Origin: Deltaproteobacteria bacterium
GTDB taxonomy: Bacteria; Desulfobacterota; Deferrimicrobia; Deferrimicrobiales; Deferrimicrobiaceae
NCBI GenBank assembly: GCA_021802685.1
Contig: JAJZRM010000167.1
Coordinates: 1-6,622, forward strand
DNA length: 6,622 bases
Direction of reading: 5' to 3'
This document shows positions 1 through 6,606 of the stretch, in pieces. The position numbers and the translations under genes were made by a program. A model generated the notes under the pieces. The model ran no database searches. It was not told the DNA's origin and saw only the letters and a list, made by a program, of their open reading frames with translations. The stretch's first letter is position 1. Every line of letters starts with the position of its first letter.

Positions 1-1
1 C

Positions 2-361
2 GTCGTCACCTACGGGTCGCCGGTCCACGCCGTGATGAAGGCGGCGCGGGACATGGCGAAGGAGGTGGACATCGAGGTGATCGACCTGCGGACCCTTCTC
101 CCGCTCGACTGGCCGGCGGTGATGGCCTCCGCGCGCAAGACGGGGAAGGTGCTCATCGTCCACGAGGCGCGCCTGACGGGCGGGGTGGGCGGGGAGATCG
201 CCGCCCGGATCGCGCAGGACTGCTTCGAGGACCTGGACGGGCCGGTCATGCGGCTGGCGGCGCGGGACACGCACACGCCCTTCGCGGCGACGATGGAAGA
301 GTACGTTCTGCCCAACCAGGACAAGATCACGGAGGCGATCCGGAAACTCGCCGCTTACTGA
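2..361 (+). CDS. 2-oxo acid dehydrogenase E1 component, beta subunit (C-terminal part only)
   Basis: This is the final 119 codons of a gene that begins upstream of the window; the frame is open from base 2 and ends at TGA 359-361. The visible part is the transketolase C-terminal domain of E1 beta, with the family segments VVTYGS at the edge, DLRTLLPLD, VLIVHEA, TGGVGGEIAA and a closing LPNQDKITEAI stretch. With the alpha subunit, E1 decarboxylates a 2-oxo acid using thiamine diphosphate and transfers the acyl group to the lipoyl arm of E2; the C-terminal domain helps the subunits assemble. The E2 gene follows after 13 nt, which fits an operon. The wording of both E1 beta and E2 looks more like branched-chain-type than classical pyruvate complexes, but substrate is an inference. 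The thiamine-binding N-terminal domain is not visible. An internal ATG at 32 is not a start, because conserved sequence precedes it. Confidence 0.93.
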   Translation, partial: VVTYGSPVHAVMKAARDMAKEVDIEVIDLRTLLPLDWPAVMASARKTGKVLIVHEARLTGGVGGEIAARIAQDCFEDLDGPVMRLAARDTHTPFAATMEEYVLPNQDKITEAIRKLAAY

Positions 362-374
362 AGGGGGACGGGAT

Positions 375-1730
375 ATGCTCATCGACGTCGTGATGCCCCA
401 GCTGGGCGAAAGCGTGGTGGAGGGAGTCGTGGTGAAGTGGCTCGTGGAGGCGGGCGAGCTGGTCGCAAAGGACCAGCCGCTGCTGGAAATCTCCACGGAC
501 AAGGTGGACGCCGAGATCCCTTCGCCCGCGGCGGGCCGCATCGCCCAGCTGCTGGTCCAGGCCGGGGAAACGGTCCCCGTCCTCACGGTGGTCGCGAAGA
601 TCGAGACGGACAAGGACGTTTCCGTCGCCGCGCCGGAACCCCCGCCGCAATGGGACGAGGAAACGGAGGGGTTCCCCGGGCACATGGCCCGGAAAACGGG
701 GCCGCCGATCCCCGCGCCGCCGCGGGTGGAATCCGCACCGCCGCCGCGGGCGGAACCCGCGCCGAAGGCCGCCGCGCCGGCGCCCGGGCCGCCGCCCTCC
801 GGCAAGGTCCGGATCACCCCCGTCGTCGCCCGCATGGCCGCCGTGCACGGACTGGACCTTTCGACGATCCCCGGCACCGGGATCGACGGGCGCGTGACGC
901 GGAAAGACGTGGAGGCGTTTCTCGCATCCGGCGGGGCGGGAGCGGCTCCCTCCCCGCCGAAGGCCCGGCCGGCTCCGCGGGCGGAGGAGCCCGCGCCGAT
1001 GGCGGTCGCGCCCCCGCCCGCCGCGGCTCCCAGGCCCGTCGCGGCGGAAGGGGACCAGGAAATCCCGTGGACGCCGATCCGGAAGCGGATCGCGCACCAC
1101 ATGGTGATGAGCAAGCAGACTTCGCCGCATGTCCACATCTTCGCGGAAGTGGACATGCACCGGGCGGTGGCGCACCGGGCGGCACTGAAAAGCCAGGGCG
1201 TCACCCTCACCTACCTTCCCTTCGTGATGTACGCCGCGGCCAGGGCGCTGCGGGAATTTCCCATCGTGAACGCCGTCGTGTCCGGGGAGAGCACGATCCT
1301 GAAGAAGGACGTCCACGTCTCCGTCGCGGTGGACACGGAGAAGGGGCTGCTGGTGCCCGTCCTGCGCCACGCGGACCGCAAATCCCTGGTGGAACTGTCC
1401 AAGGCGGTGGACGACCTCGGCGAGCGCGCGAAGTCGGGGAAGATCTCGCCGGACGAGCTGTCCGGGGGGACGTTCAGCGTCACCAACCCGGGGGCGAAGG
1501 GAAACCTCTTCGGCACCCCGATCATCAACCAGCCGCAGGTGGGGATCTTGAGGATGGGGCAGGTCGTGAAGCGCCCCGTGGTGGCCCCCGTGGACGGAGA
1601 GGACGCGGTCGTCGTCCGCCCGATGATGTACCTGTGCATGGCGTACGACCACCGGATCATCGACGGGGTGACGGGGAACGGTTTCCTGTACCGCGTCCGC
1701 GAGATCCTCGAAGCGGGGGATTTCGGATAA
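375..1730 (+). CDS. Dihydrolipoyl acyltransferase, E2 component of a 2-oxo acid dehydrogenase complex (branched-chain type likely)
   Basis: This 451-residue E2 is complete, with classic domain order. A single lipoyl domain spans about residues 2-77, with the lipoylation lysine K43 in EISTDKVDA. An Ala/Pro-rich linker (about 82-143) leads to the peripheral-subunit-binding domain (about 147-184, ITPVVARMAAVHGLDL), which holds E1 or E3. A second Ala/Pro linker (about 186-228) precedes the catalytic core (about 231-451). The core carries RKRIAHHMVMSKQTSPHV near its start, GTPIINQPQVGIL, and the active-site signature DHRIIDG at 425-431 with H426 and D430. It moves the acyl group from the lipoyl arm to CoA in the cytoplasm. 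The ATG at 375 is preceded by AAGGGGG (361-367). The SKQTSPHV and DHRIIDG wording resembles BkdB-type E2s, so a branched-chain substrate is likely but unproven. The lipoylating enzymes LipB and LipA are encoded directly downstream; no E3 gene is visible. Confidence 0.96.
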   Translation: MLIDVVMPQLGESVVEGVVVKWLVEAGELVAKDQPLLEISTDKVDAEIPSPAAGRIAQLLVQAGETVPVLTVVAKIETDKDVSVAAPEPPPQWDEETEGFPGHMARKTGPPIPAPPRVESAPPPRAEPAPKAAAPAPGPPPSGKVRITPVVARMAAVHGLDLSTIPGTGIDGRVTRKDVEAFLASGGAGAAPSPPKARPAPRAEEPAPMAVAPPPAAAPRPVAAEGDQEIPWTPIRKRIAHHMVMSKQTSPHVHIFAEVDMHRAVAHRAALKSQGVTLTYLPFVMYAAARALREFPIVNAVVSGESTILKKDVHVSVAVDTEKGLLVPVLRHADRKSLVELSKAVDDLGERAKSGKISPDELSGGTFSVTNPGAKGNLFGTPIINQPQVGILRMGQVVKRPVVAPVDGEDAVVVRPMMYLCMAYDHRIIDGVTGNGFLYRVREILEAGDFG

Positions 1731-1735
1731 ACGAC

Positions 1736-1740
1736 GGAGG
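1736..1740 (+). promoter_or_regulatory. Ribosome binding site of lipB
   Basis: GGAGG lies 6 nt before ATG 1747. This spacing favours 1747 over the in-frame ATGs at 1753 and 1756. Confidence 0.75.
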
Positions 1741-1746
1741 CATTCC

Positions 1747-2373
1747 ATGGAAATGATGTGGCTGGGGGAGGTCGGGTACCGCGACGCGCTCGATCTTCAA
1801 CTCGATCACGTCAATCGCCGGGTGGACCGGCGGATCCCGGACACTCTCCTGCTCCTTACGCACCCGCACGTCTATACTCTCGGCCGGTCGGGCGACGACG
1901 CGAACCTGCTGGTTTCCAGGGAGGCGCTCGCGTCGGAGGGGATCTCCGTCGAGCGCGTGGGCAGGGGGGGGGACATCACCTACCACGGGCCGGGGCAGCT
2001 GGTCGGCTATCCGATCGTCCTGATGGAAAAACCCGACGTGCACCGGTTCGTCCGGGCCATCGAGGCGGCGCTGATCGACGCCCTCGCGGAGTTCGACGTC
2101 CCGGCCCGAAGCGTCGAGGGGCTCACGGGGGTGTGGGTGGACGGAAGGAAGATCGCCTCCATCGGAATCGGCATCCGGAAGTGGGTCACCTACCACGGCT
2201 TCGCCTTGAACGTGACGACCGACCTCTCCTACTTCCGGCGGATCCACCTGTGCGGCCTGAAAGGGCGGAGCGCCACCTCGATCGCCGAGGTTACGGGGGC
2301 CGCGCCCGACATGGAGGCGGTCCGCCGCGCGGTGGCTTCCGCGTGCGCCCGCCGCCTGGAATGGACCTCGTGA
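1747..2373 (+). CDS. lipB: Octanoyl-[acyl-carrier-protein]:protein N-octanoyltransferase (lipoate-protein ligase B)
   Basis: LipB moves octanoate from acyl carrier protein to the lipoyl-domain lysine of E2-type proteins, the first step of de novo lipoyl assembly in the cytoplasm. The 208-residue product has normal family length. Diagnostic segments are THPHVYTLGR (38-47), RGGDITYHGPGQLVGYP (73-89), GVWVDGRKIASIG (128-140) and HGFALNV (150-156), then HLCGL (167-171). K135 and C169 match the family's catalytic lysine and cysteine, the latter forming the thioester acyl intermediate. It starts 16 nt after the E2 stop and overlaps the start of lipA, so E2, LipB and LipA should be co-expressed. A run of nine G residues (1964-1972) encodes the RGGD motif and is a potential slippage or sequencing-error site, though the frame is intact here. 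Confidence 0.97.
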   Translation: MEMMWLGEVGYRDALDLQLDHVNRRVDRRIPDTLLLLTHPHVYTLGRSGDDANLLVSREALASEGISVERVGRGGDITYHGPGQLVGYPIVLMEKPDVHRFVRAIEAALIDALAEFDVPARSVEGLTGVWVDGRKIASIGIGIRKWVTYHGFALNVTTDLSYFRRIHLCGLKGRSATSIAEVTGAAPDMEAVRRAVASACARRLEWTS

Positions 2374-3212
2374 CCTCCCCCGCGAAACGCCCTTCCTGGC
2401 TCACGATCCGGGTCCCTTCCGGCGAACGCGTGGCGGAAGTCTCCGGCGCCCTCCGACGGCACGGCCTGCGCACGGTGTGCCGCGACGCGCGGTGCCCCAA
2501 CGTGGCGGAGTGCTGGGGAGAGGGGACCGCCACCGTGATCCTCCTGGGCGGGATCTGCACCCGGGGGTGCGCCTTCTGCTCCGTTACGGCCGGCACACCC
2601 GCCCCGCCGGATTCCACCGAACCGGACCGGACGGCCCGGGCGGCGGCGGAACTCGGTTGGCGCCACGTAGTCGTCACCTCCGTCACGCGCGACGACCTCC
2701 CCGACGGAGGGGCGGCGCACTTCGCGGCCGTCGTGCGGGCGTTGCGGCGGGAGGCGCCGGGCGCGGCGGTGGAGCTCCTCATCCCGGACTTCGGCGGGAG
2801 CGGGGACGCCCTGCGCACGGTGGTCGACGCCGCTCCCGACATCCTCGCCCACAACGTGGAAACGGTCCCGCGCCTCTACCCGGCGGTCCGCCGGGGTGCG
2901 GATTACCCGCGTTCGCTTGCGGTCTTCCGGCGCGCCGCTGCGATGCGCCCGGATCTGCCGCTCAAATCCGGGATCATGCTGGGGCTCGGCGAGACGGAAG
3001 ACGAGGTTTCCGCTGTGCTGCGGGACCTCCACGGGGCAGGCTGCCGCTCGATCACATTGGGGCAGTACCTGCCTCCTTCCCGGGACCATTATCCGCTGGC
3101 GGAGTACGTCTCACCCGAGCGGTTCGATGCGTTCGCCGCCCTGGCCCGGGAGATCGGGTTCCGCAAGATCCGGTCGGGCCCCCTGGTCCGGAGCTCCTAC
3201 AAGCCTTCGTAG
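2361..3212 (+). CDS. lipA: Lipoyl synthase (radical SAM enzyme)
   Basis: LipA inserts sulfur at C6 and C8 of the protein-bound octanoyl group made by LipB, producing lipoyl. From ATG 2361 it has 283 residues, within the usual range. The auxiliary 4Fe-4S cluster that donates sulfur is bound by CX4CX5C (C40, C45, C51, in CRDARCPNVAEC). The SAM-cleaving cluster is bound by CX3CX2C (C66, C70, C73, in CTRGCAFC). Other family marks are ELLIPDFGG, HNVETVPRLYP, KSGIMLGLGE, GQYLPPS and the C-terminal RSSY at 277-280, whose serine ligates the auxiliary cluster in known structures. The start is uncertain: ATG 2361 overlaps lipB by 13 nt with poor ribosome-binding spacing, while GTG 2370 forms a GTGA overlap with the lipB stop and would drop three residues. 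Both keep the conserved RPSWL segment. Either arrangement suggests translational coupling. dinB follows after 8 nt. Confidence 0.97.
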   Translation: MDLVTSPAKRPSWLTIRVPSGERVAEVSGALRRHGLRTVCRDARCPNVAECWGEGTATVILLGGICTRGCAFCSVTAGTPAPPDSTEPDRTARAAAELGWRHVVVTSVTRDDLPDGGAAHFAAVVRALRREAPGAAVELLIPDFGGSGDALRTVVDAAPDILAHNVETVPRLYPAVRRGADYPRSLAVFRRAAAMRPDLPLKSGIMLGLGETEDEVSAVLRDLHGAGCRSITLGQYLPPSRDHYPLAEYVSPERFDAFAALAREIGFRKIRSGPLVRSSYKPS

Positions 3213-3220
3213 CCCGGAAG

Positions 3221-4450
3221 ATGAGCCGCGCCATCCTCCACCTGGACCTGGACGCCTTTTACGCCTCCGTGGAGATCCTGGACCGGCCGGAGCTCCGCGG
3301 GAAACCGGTGATCGTGGCGGGCTCCGAACGGCGCGGCGTCGTCACGGCGGCATCGTACGAGGCGCGGAAGTTCGGCGTCCGGTCCGCGATGCCGGCGGCC
3401 ACGGCGAAGCGGCTGTGCCCGCAAGGCGTCTTCCTTCCCAACCGCTTCTCGCGGTACAAGGAGGCGTCCGACGAGGTGTTTGCGATCTACCGCCGTTTCA
3501 CCCCTATAGTGGAACCGCTCTCCATCGACGAGGCGTTCCTGGACGTCACCGGATGCGAGCGGCTGTTCGGCTCCGCGGAGGAGGCCGCCCGCAAGATCAA
3601 GGAAGCGGTGCGGCGGGAGACCGGCCTGATCGTATCCGCCGGCGTGGCCTCCAACAAGTTCCTCGCAAAAATCGCCTCCGATCTCGGAAAGCCCGACGGC
3701 CTGGTCGTCGTCCCGCCCGGGGAGGAGCAGGCGTTCCTCGACCCGCTTCCGGTGGGGAAGCTTTGGGGGGTGGGGAAGGTGACGGAAGGTGCGCTTTCGC
3801 GGATGGGCATCCGGACGATCGGCGACCTGCGGCGCGTTCCCCGCGATCGCATGGTCCGCTCCTTCGGAGCGCACGGGGAGCATCTGCACGCGTTGTCCCG
3901 CGGCATCGACGACCGGCCGGTGGAGACGCAGCGCGAGGCGAAATCGATCGGGCACGAGGAGACGTACGATCGCGACCTGCGGGACCGGGGGACGATGCGG
4001 CGGGAGCTCCTGTCGCTGTCCGACCGCGTGTCGGAACGGCTGCGCCGGCATGGCGTGAAGGGCAGGACGGTCACGCTGAAGGTGAAATACCACGATTTCG
4101 TCCTGGTGACGCGGGCGATCACGCTGGCCTACCCGACGGACGACGGCGGGACGATCTACCGGTGCGCGCTGGACCTGTTGACGGAAACGGAAGCGGGGCC
4201 GCGTCCAGTGCGGCTGCTGGGGATCTCGGTATCGAAACTGACCGGGGCGGAGGAGCTTCCTCCGGAGGGGCGGATGGAGCAGATCGCGCTGTTCGGAAGG
4301 CCGGGAACCGACCCGAAACCGGCTCCGGCGGCCCAGGACCCCGGGAAGAAGGAGCGGCTCAACCGCGCGGTGGACCGGATCCGCGAGAAGTTCGGGCCGA
4401 GGGGGATCGTCCCCGGGGCCCTCCCCGATGACGAGGACCCCGGGACGTAA
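3221..4450 (+). CDS. dinB: DNA polymerase IV (Y-family translesion polymerase)
   Basis: DinB is an error-prone polymerase that copies past damaged template bases and extends mispaired ends; it lacks proofreading. The 409-residue product starts with the palm motif ILHLDLDAFYASVE (5-18), giving metal ligand D9 and a probable steric-gate tyrosine Y14 that excludes ribonucleotides. SIDEAFLDVTG (101-111) supplies D103 and E104. The segment SAGVASNKFLAKIASDLGKP (139-158) and the helix-hairpin-helix thumb region LWGVG..MGIRTIGDL (181-203) follow, then the little-finger domain (about 240-350). QIALF at 354-358 matches a beta-clamp-binding motif (Q-L/I-x-L-F), and the tail ends with AVDRIREKFG, common in the family. 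ATG 3221 is the only plausible start; its Shine-Dalgarno-like GGAAG abuts the codon, so reinitiation after lipA (stop 8 nt upstream) may drive translation. No separate promoter or clear LexA site was recognised in front of it. Confidence 0.97.
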   Translation: MSRAILHLDLDAFYASVEILDRPELRGKPVIVAGSERRGVVTAASYEARKFGVRSAMPAATAKRLCPQGVFLPNRFSRYKEASDEVFAIYRRFTPIVEPLSIDEAFLDVTGCERLFGSAEEAARKIKEAVRRETGLIVSAGVASNKFLAKIASDLGKPDGLVVVPPGEEQAFLDPLPVGKLWGVGKVTEGALSRMGIRTIGDLRRVPRDRMVRSFGAHGEHLHALSRGIDDRPVETQREAKSIGHEETYDRDLRDRGTMRRELLSLSDRVSERLRRHGVKGRTVTLKVKYHDFVLVTRAITLAYPTDDGGTIYRCALDLLTETEAGPRPVRLLGISVSKLTGAEELPPEGRMEQIALFGRPGTDPKPAPAAQDPGKKERLNRAVDRIREKFGPRGIVPGALPDDEDPGT

Positions 4451-4457
4451 ATCCCGA

Positions 4458-6293
4458 TTATTTCCCCTTCCCGCCCTTCTTCCGGAAGTCGTGGCATTCG
4501 GCGCACGCGTCCGGCGCGTTGTGCTCCTTCATGTCGCTGTGGCATTCGAGGCACCGTTCGCGCCCCGTGACCGCCCAGGAGTGGGGTTTGTGGCAATCCG
4601 CGCACGCGGAGTCGGGGTGCGCCCCCTTCTTGTGGAGGCCGTACACCGTGTCGTGGCACTCCGCGCAGGCGGCCAGCGGTTTCACGTTTCCGGGCTTCCG
4701 GTGGCAATCCGTGCACGGCATCCTCATCATCGGGGCGGAAGTGTCGAACTTGTGGCATTCCGCGCAATCGGTGGGCGGGCGGAACCCGGCGGAGTGGCAC
4801 TTGCTGCAAAGGATCAGGGCGTGCTTTCCGGTGAGCGCCACGGGGTGCCACGGCATCTGGCTTTCCGGAGAGACGGCTCCGAGCGGCATCAGGGGGCCGC
4901 GCTTCGGCATGGTGTGGCATTCCGTGCAGTCCATGCTGAGCACCTTCCCCGTCTTCGATACGTGCCGCCCGTCGTGGCAGCGGAAGCATCCGGGCCAGTT
5001 CCGGTGGCCGATGTTGGAAGGGTACGTCTTCCAGTTCACCTTCATGTCGGGGAAGACGCTCCGGCCGTAGATGCCGATCGCCGTATCCACGGCCTTGTCC
5101 ACGTCGGCCTTCCGCGATTGGAAGACGGCGGGATACTTCTGGCGGTAGAATCCCTCGATCTCGGACTTCAGCCCCTCGTGGGCCTTGGCGGTCGAGGGGT
5201 ACTCGCGGACCAGGGCGTCCACGACCACCTTCTTGGCCCAGGGCAGCGTCCGCGAGATGAGCCCCGTGGTCATGGCCCGGTCCACGGCGGTGTCCGGAGG
5301 GTAGTAGATGTGCGTGGGCCGGTTGTGGCAGTCCATGCAGTCCATGGTGTCCTTTTCCATCTTCGCCAGTTCTTCCGTGGATTCCTTGTAATCGAGGCTC
5401 GTGTACACCGCCTCCAGTTTCCCCTTCTCGTCGCGCACCTCGAAGTAAGGGATCACCTGCTTCTGCTTGTCCGTCGCGACGTAGCTGACGCGGTTCTTGA
5501 TGATCATGTGCCAATGAATGCCCGCGGTCCCGCCCAGCGCCGAATCGCCGCCCCCCGTCTTCACCCCGAGGCTGATCTGCTCGGCGGTGTTCGCCTCGTT
5601 GTACCGGAAGTGGGGGTTCTGCATCAGCTGGGTGCCGAAGAACTTGGCGGGCCAGTGGCACTCTTCGCACGTCTCCCTCGCCGGCCGCAGGTTCTCGATG
5701 GGGGTGGGGATGGGAGTGGGGTACGTGTTGAACGCGACCGCGAACACCTGCCGCAATCCCGAGATCTTCGCCTTGACGAACCAGGAGGCGCCGTGCCCGA
5801 CGTGGCAATCGACGCAGGCCACCCTCGCGTGGGGAGAGGCGAGGTACGCGGAGTATTCGGGCTTCATCACGGTGTGGCAGAGGGTGCCGCAGAAGGGGAC
5901 GGATTCGCTGTACAGGAAGGCGTTGTACGTGACGAAGGTCATGAGGATGGCGAGGAACGTTCCTCCCAGGACGACGTAGCTGAACCGCTTCCGGTGGACC
6001 GGGTCGTTCAGGTCGAGGCGCGGGTAGGGAAGCGCCTCCTCCGACCCCACCTTCCGGCGGCGGAGGCTCTCTCGGCGCATGCCGTACAGGAAGACAACGA
6101 TTCCAATGCCGAAGAACGCCGGGAACAGCATATAGGTGAAGACCCCCAGGTAGGGACTGGGCCGCTTCGCGCTGTATTCGAGCGCGATGGCGAAGACGAT
6201 GAGCAGGATGCTGCCGGTCGCGATGAGCGCACCGAGAAGACTGACCGCGTTCCTGTACAATCCGCCGCGGCTGATCCGGGCTTCTTCCGCCAT
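4458..6293 (-). CDS. Membrane-anchored 13-haem cytochrome c with NapC/NrfH-like head
   Basis: This 611-residue protein has three predicted membrane helices (about 16-39, 49-71, 105-127). Arg/Lys-rich RRESLRRRK (73-81) between helices 2 and 3 places the haem region in the periplasm. Haem sites are one CX3CH (C135-H140) and twelve CXXCH with first cysteines at 160, 209, 319, 436, 456, 496, 510, 527, 543, 564, 581 and 597. Residues about 105-330 resemble NapC/NrfH quinol dehydrogenases (helix, CGTLCHTVMKPEY, SPHARVACVDCH, ETCEECHWP). The tail from 436 packs nine haems, seven within residues 496-601. The haem region has 14 histidines outside the motifs, enough in principle for bis-His ligation of every haem. 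It probably takes electrons from membrane quinol and passes them along the periplasm; partner and acceptor are unknown, as no reductase gene is adjacent. Its start is supported by GGAGG 5 nt upstream. It converges with dinB, 7 nt between stop codons. Confidence 0.95.
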   Translation of the reverse strand: MAEEARISRGGLYRNAVSLLGALIATGSILLIVFAIALEYSAKRPSPYLGVFTYMLFPAFFGIGIVVFLYGMRRESLRRRKVGSEEALPYPRLDLNDPVHRKRFSYVVLGGTFLAILMTFVTYNAFLYSESVPFCGTLCHTVMKPEYSAYLASPHARVACVDCHVGHGASWFVKAKISGLRQVFAVAFNTYPTPIPTPIENLRPARETCEECHWPAKFFGTQLMQNPHFRYNEANTAEQISLGVKTGGGDSALGGTAGIHWHMIIKNRVSYVATDKQKQVIPYFEVRDEKGKLEAVYTSLDYKESTEELAKMEKDTMDCMDCHNRPTHIYYPPDTAVDRAMTTGLISRTLPWAKKVVVDALVREYPSTAKAHEGLKSEIEGFYRQKYPAVFQSRKADVDKAVDTAIGIYGRSVFPDMKVNWKTYPSNIGHRNWPGCFRCHDGRHVSKTGKVLSMDCTECHTMPKRGPLMPLGAVSPESQMPWHPVALTGKHALILCSKCHSAGFRPPTDCAECHKFDTSAPMMRMPCTDCHRKPGNVKPLAACAECHDTVYGLHKKGAHPDSACADCHKPHSWAVTGRERCLECHSDMKEHNAPDACAECHDFRKKGGKGK

Positions 6294-6298
6294 TCTGG

Positions 6299-6303
6299 CC
6301 TCC
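6299..6303 (-). promoter_or_regulatory. Ribosome binding site of the multiheme cytochrome gene
   Basis: On the minus strand GGAGG lies 5 nt before the ATG at 6293-6291, supporting this start. Confidence 0.75.
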
Positions 6304-6340
6304 GGAAATGGTGTCTACAGGTGAGGTTGCGATGATGAGT

Positions 6341-6372
6341 TAACCGGTTTGTTACTTAAATAAATTACTATG
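6341..6372. promoter_or_regulatory. AT-rich divergent intergenic segment, possible promoter/operator of the cytochrome gene
   Basis: The 170 nt between the cytochrome start (6293) and tRNA-Leu (6464) hold no gene. Within it, about 6341-6372 is clearly AT-richer than its surroundings, contains the 8-bp palindrome AACCGGTT (6342-6349) and has GTTAAC/GTTAC-like half-sites. A weak sigma-70-like pair on the minus strand (TTTCCA, 17 nt, TAATTT) falls nearby. No sigma-54 element was seen. The call rests on composition and position only. Confidence 0.25.
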
Positions 6373-6416
6373 TTGCGCGGGGTTTGGAAAGGGAAACGTG
6401 CGGGGTAATCTCCGCC

Positions 6417-6443
6417 TTGATTTTCCCCCGGCAGGTGGATAAT
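6417..6443 (+). promoter_or_regulatory. Candidate sigma-70-type promoter of tRNA-Leu
   Basis: TTGATT (6417-6422) matches a -35 box at 4 of 6 positions. GATAAT (6438-6443) matches a -10 box at 5 of 6 and is 15 nt away, slightly short of the usual 17. Transcription would start near 6450, about 14 nt before the mature tRNA 5' end, which suits a tRNA leader. Confidence 0.45.
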
Positions 6444-6463
6444 ATGATTTTTCCTTGTTTCGC

Positions 6464-6600
<137 letters not shown>

Positions 6601-6606
<6 letters not shown>

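Noticed and set aside
327..1748. Long open frame on the minus strand opposite the E2 gene (and a similar + strand frame in another phase, 437-1756)
   Set aside because: The translations are Arg/Gly/Pro/His-rich with no recognisable domain, and the E2 frame has complete family motifs. This is the usual GC-rich shadow.
4441..4456. Hairpin CGGGA-6 nt-TCCCG between dinB and the cytochrome gene as a bidirectional terminator
   Set aside because: The stem has only 5 bp, there is no real T run on either side, and it overlaps the dinB stop codon.
4156..5808. A 550-codon minus-strand open frame across dinB and the cytochrome gene, and a 635-codon + strand frame (4428-6335) opposite the cytochrome
   Set aside because: Both run across genes with clear motif evidence in another frame, have low-complexity basic composition and show no domain of their own.
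6400..6415. Hairpin GCGGGG-TAAT-CTCCGC upstream of tRNA-Leu as a terminator or operator
   Set aside because: It is short, includes a wobble pair, has no adjacent T run of the right form, and no upstream + strand transcript is known to need it.
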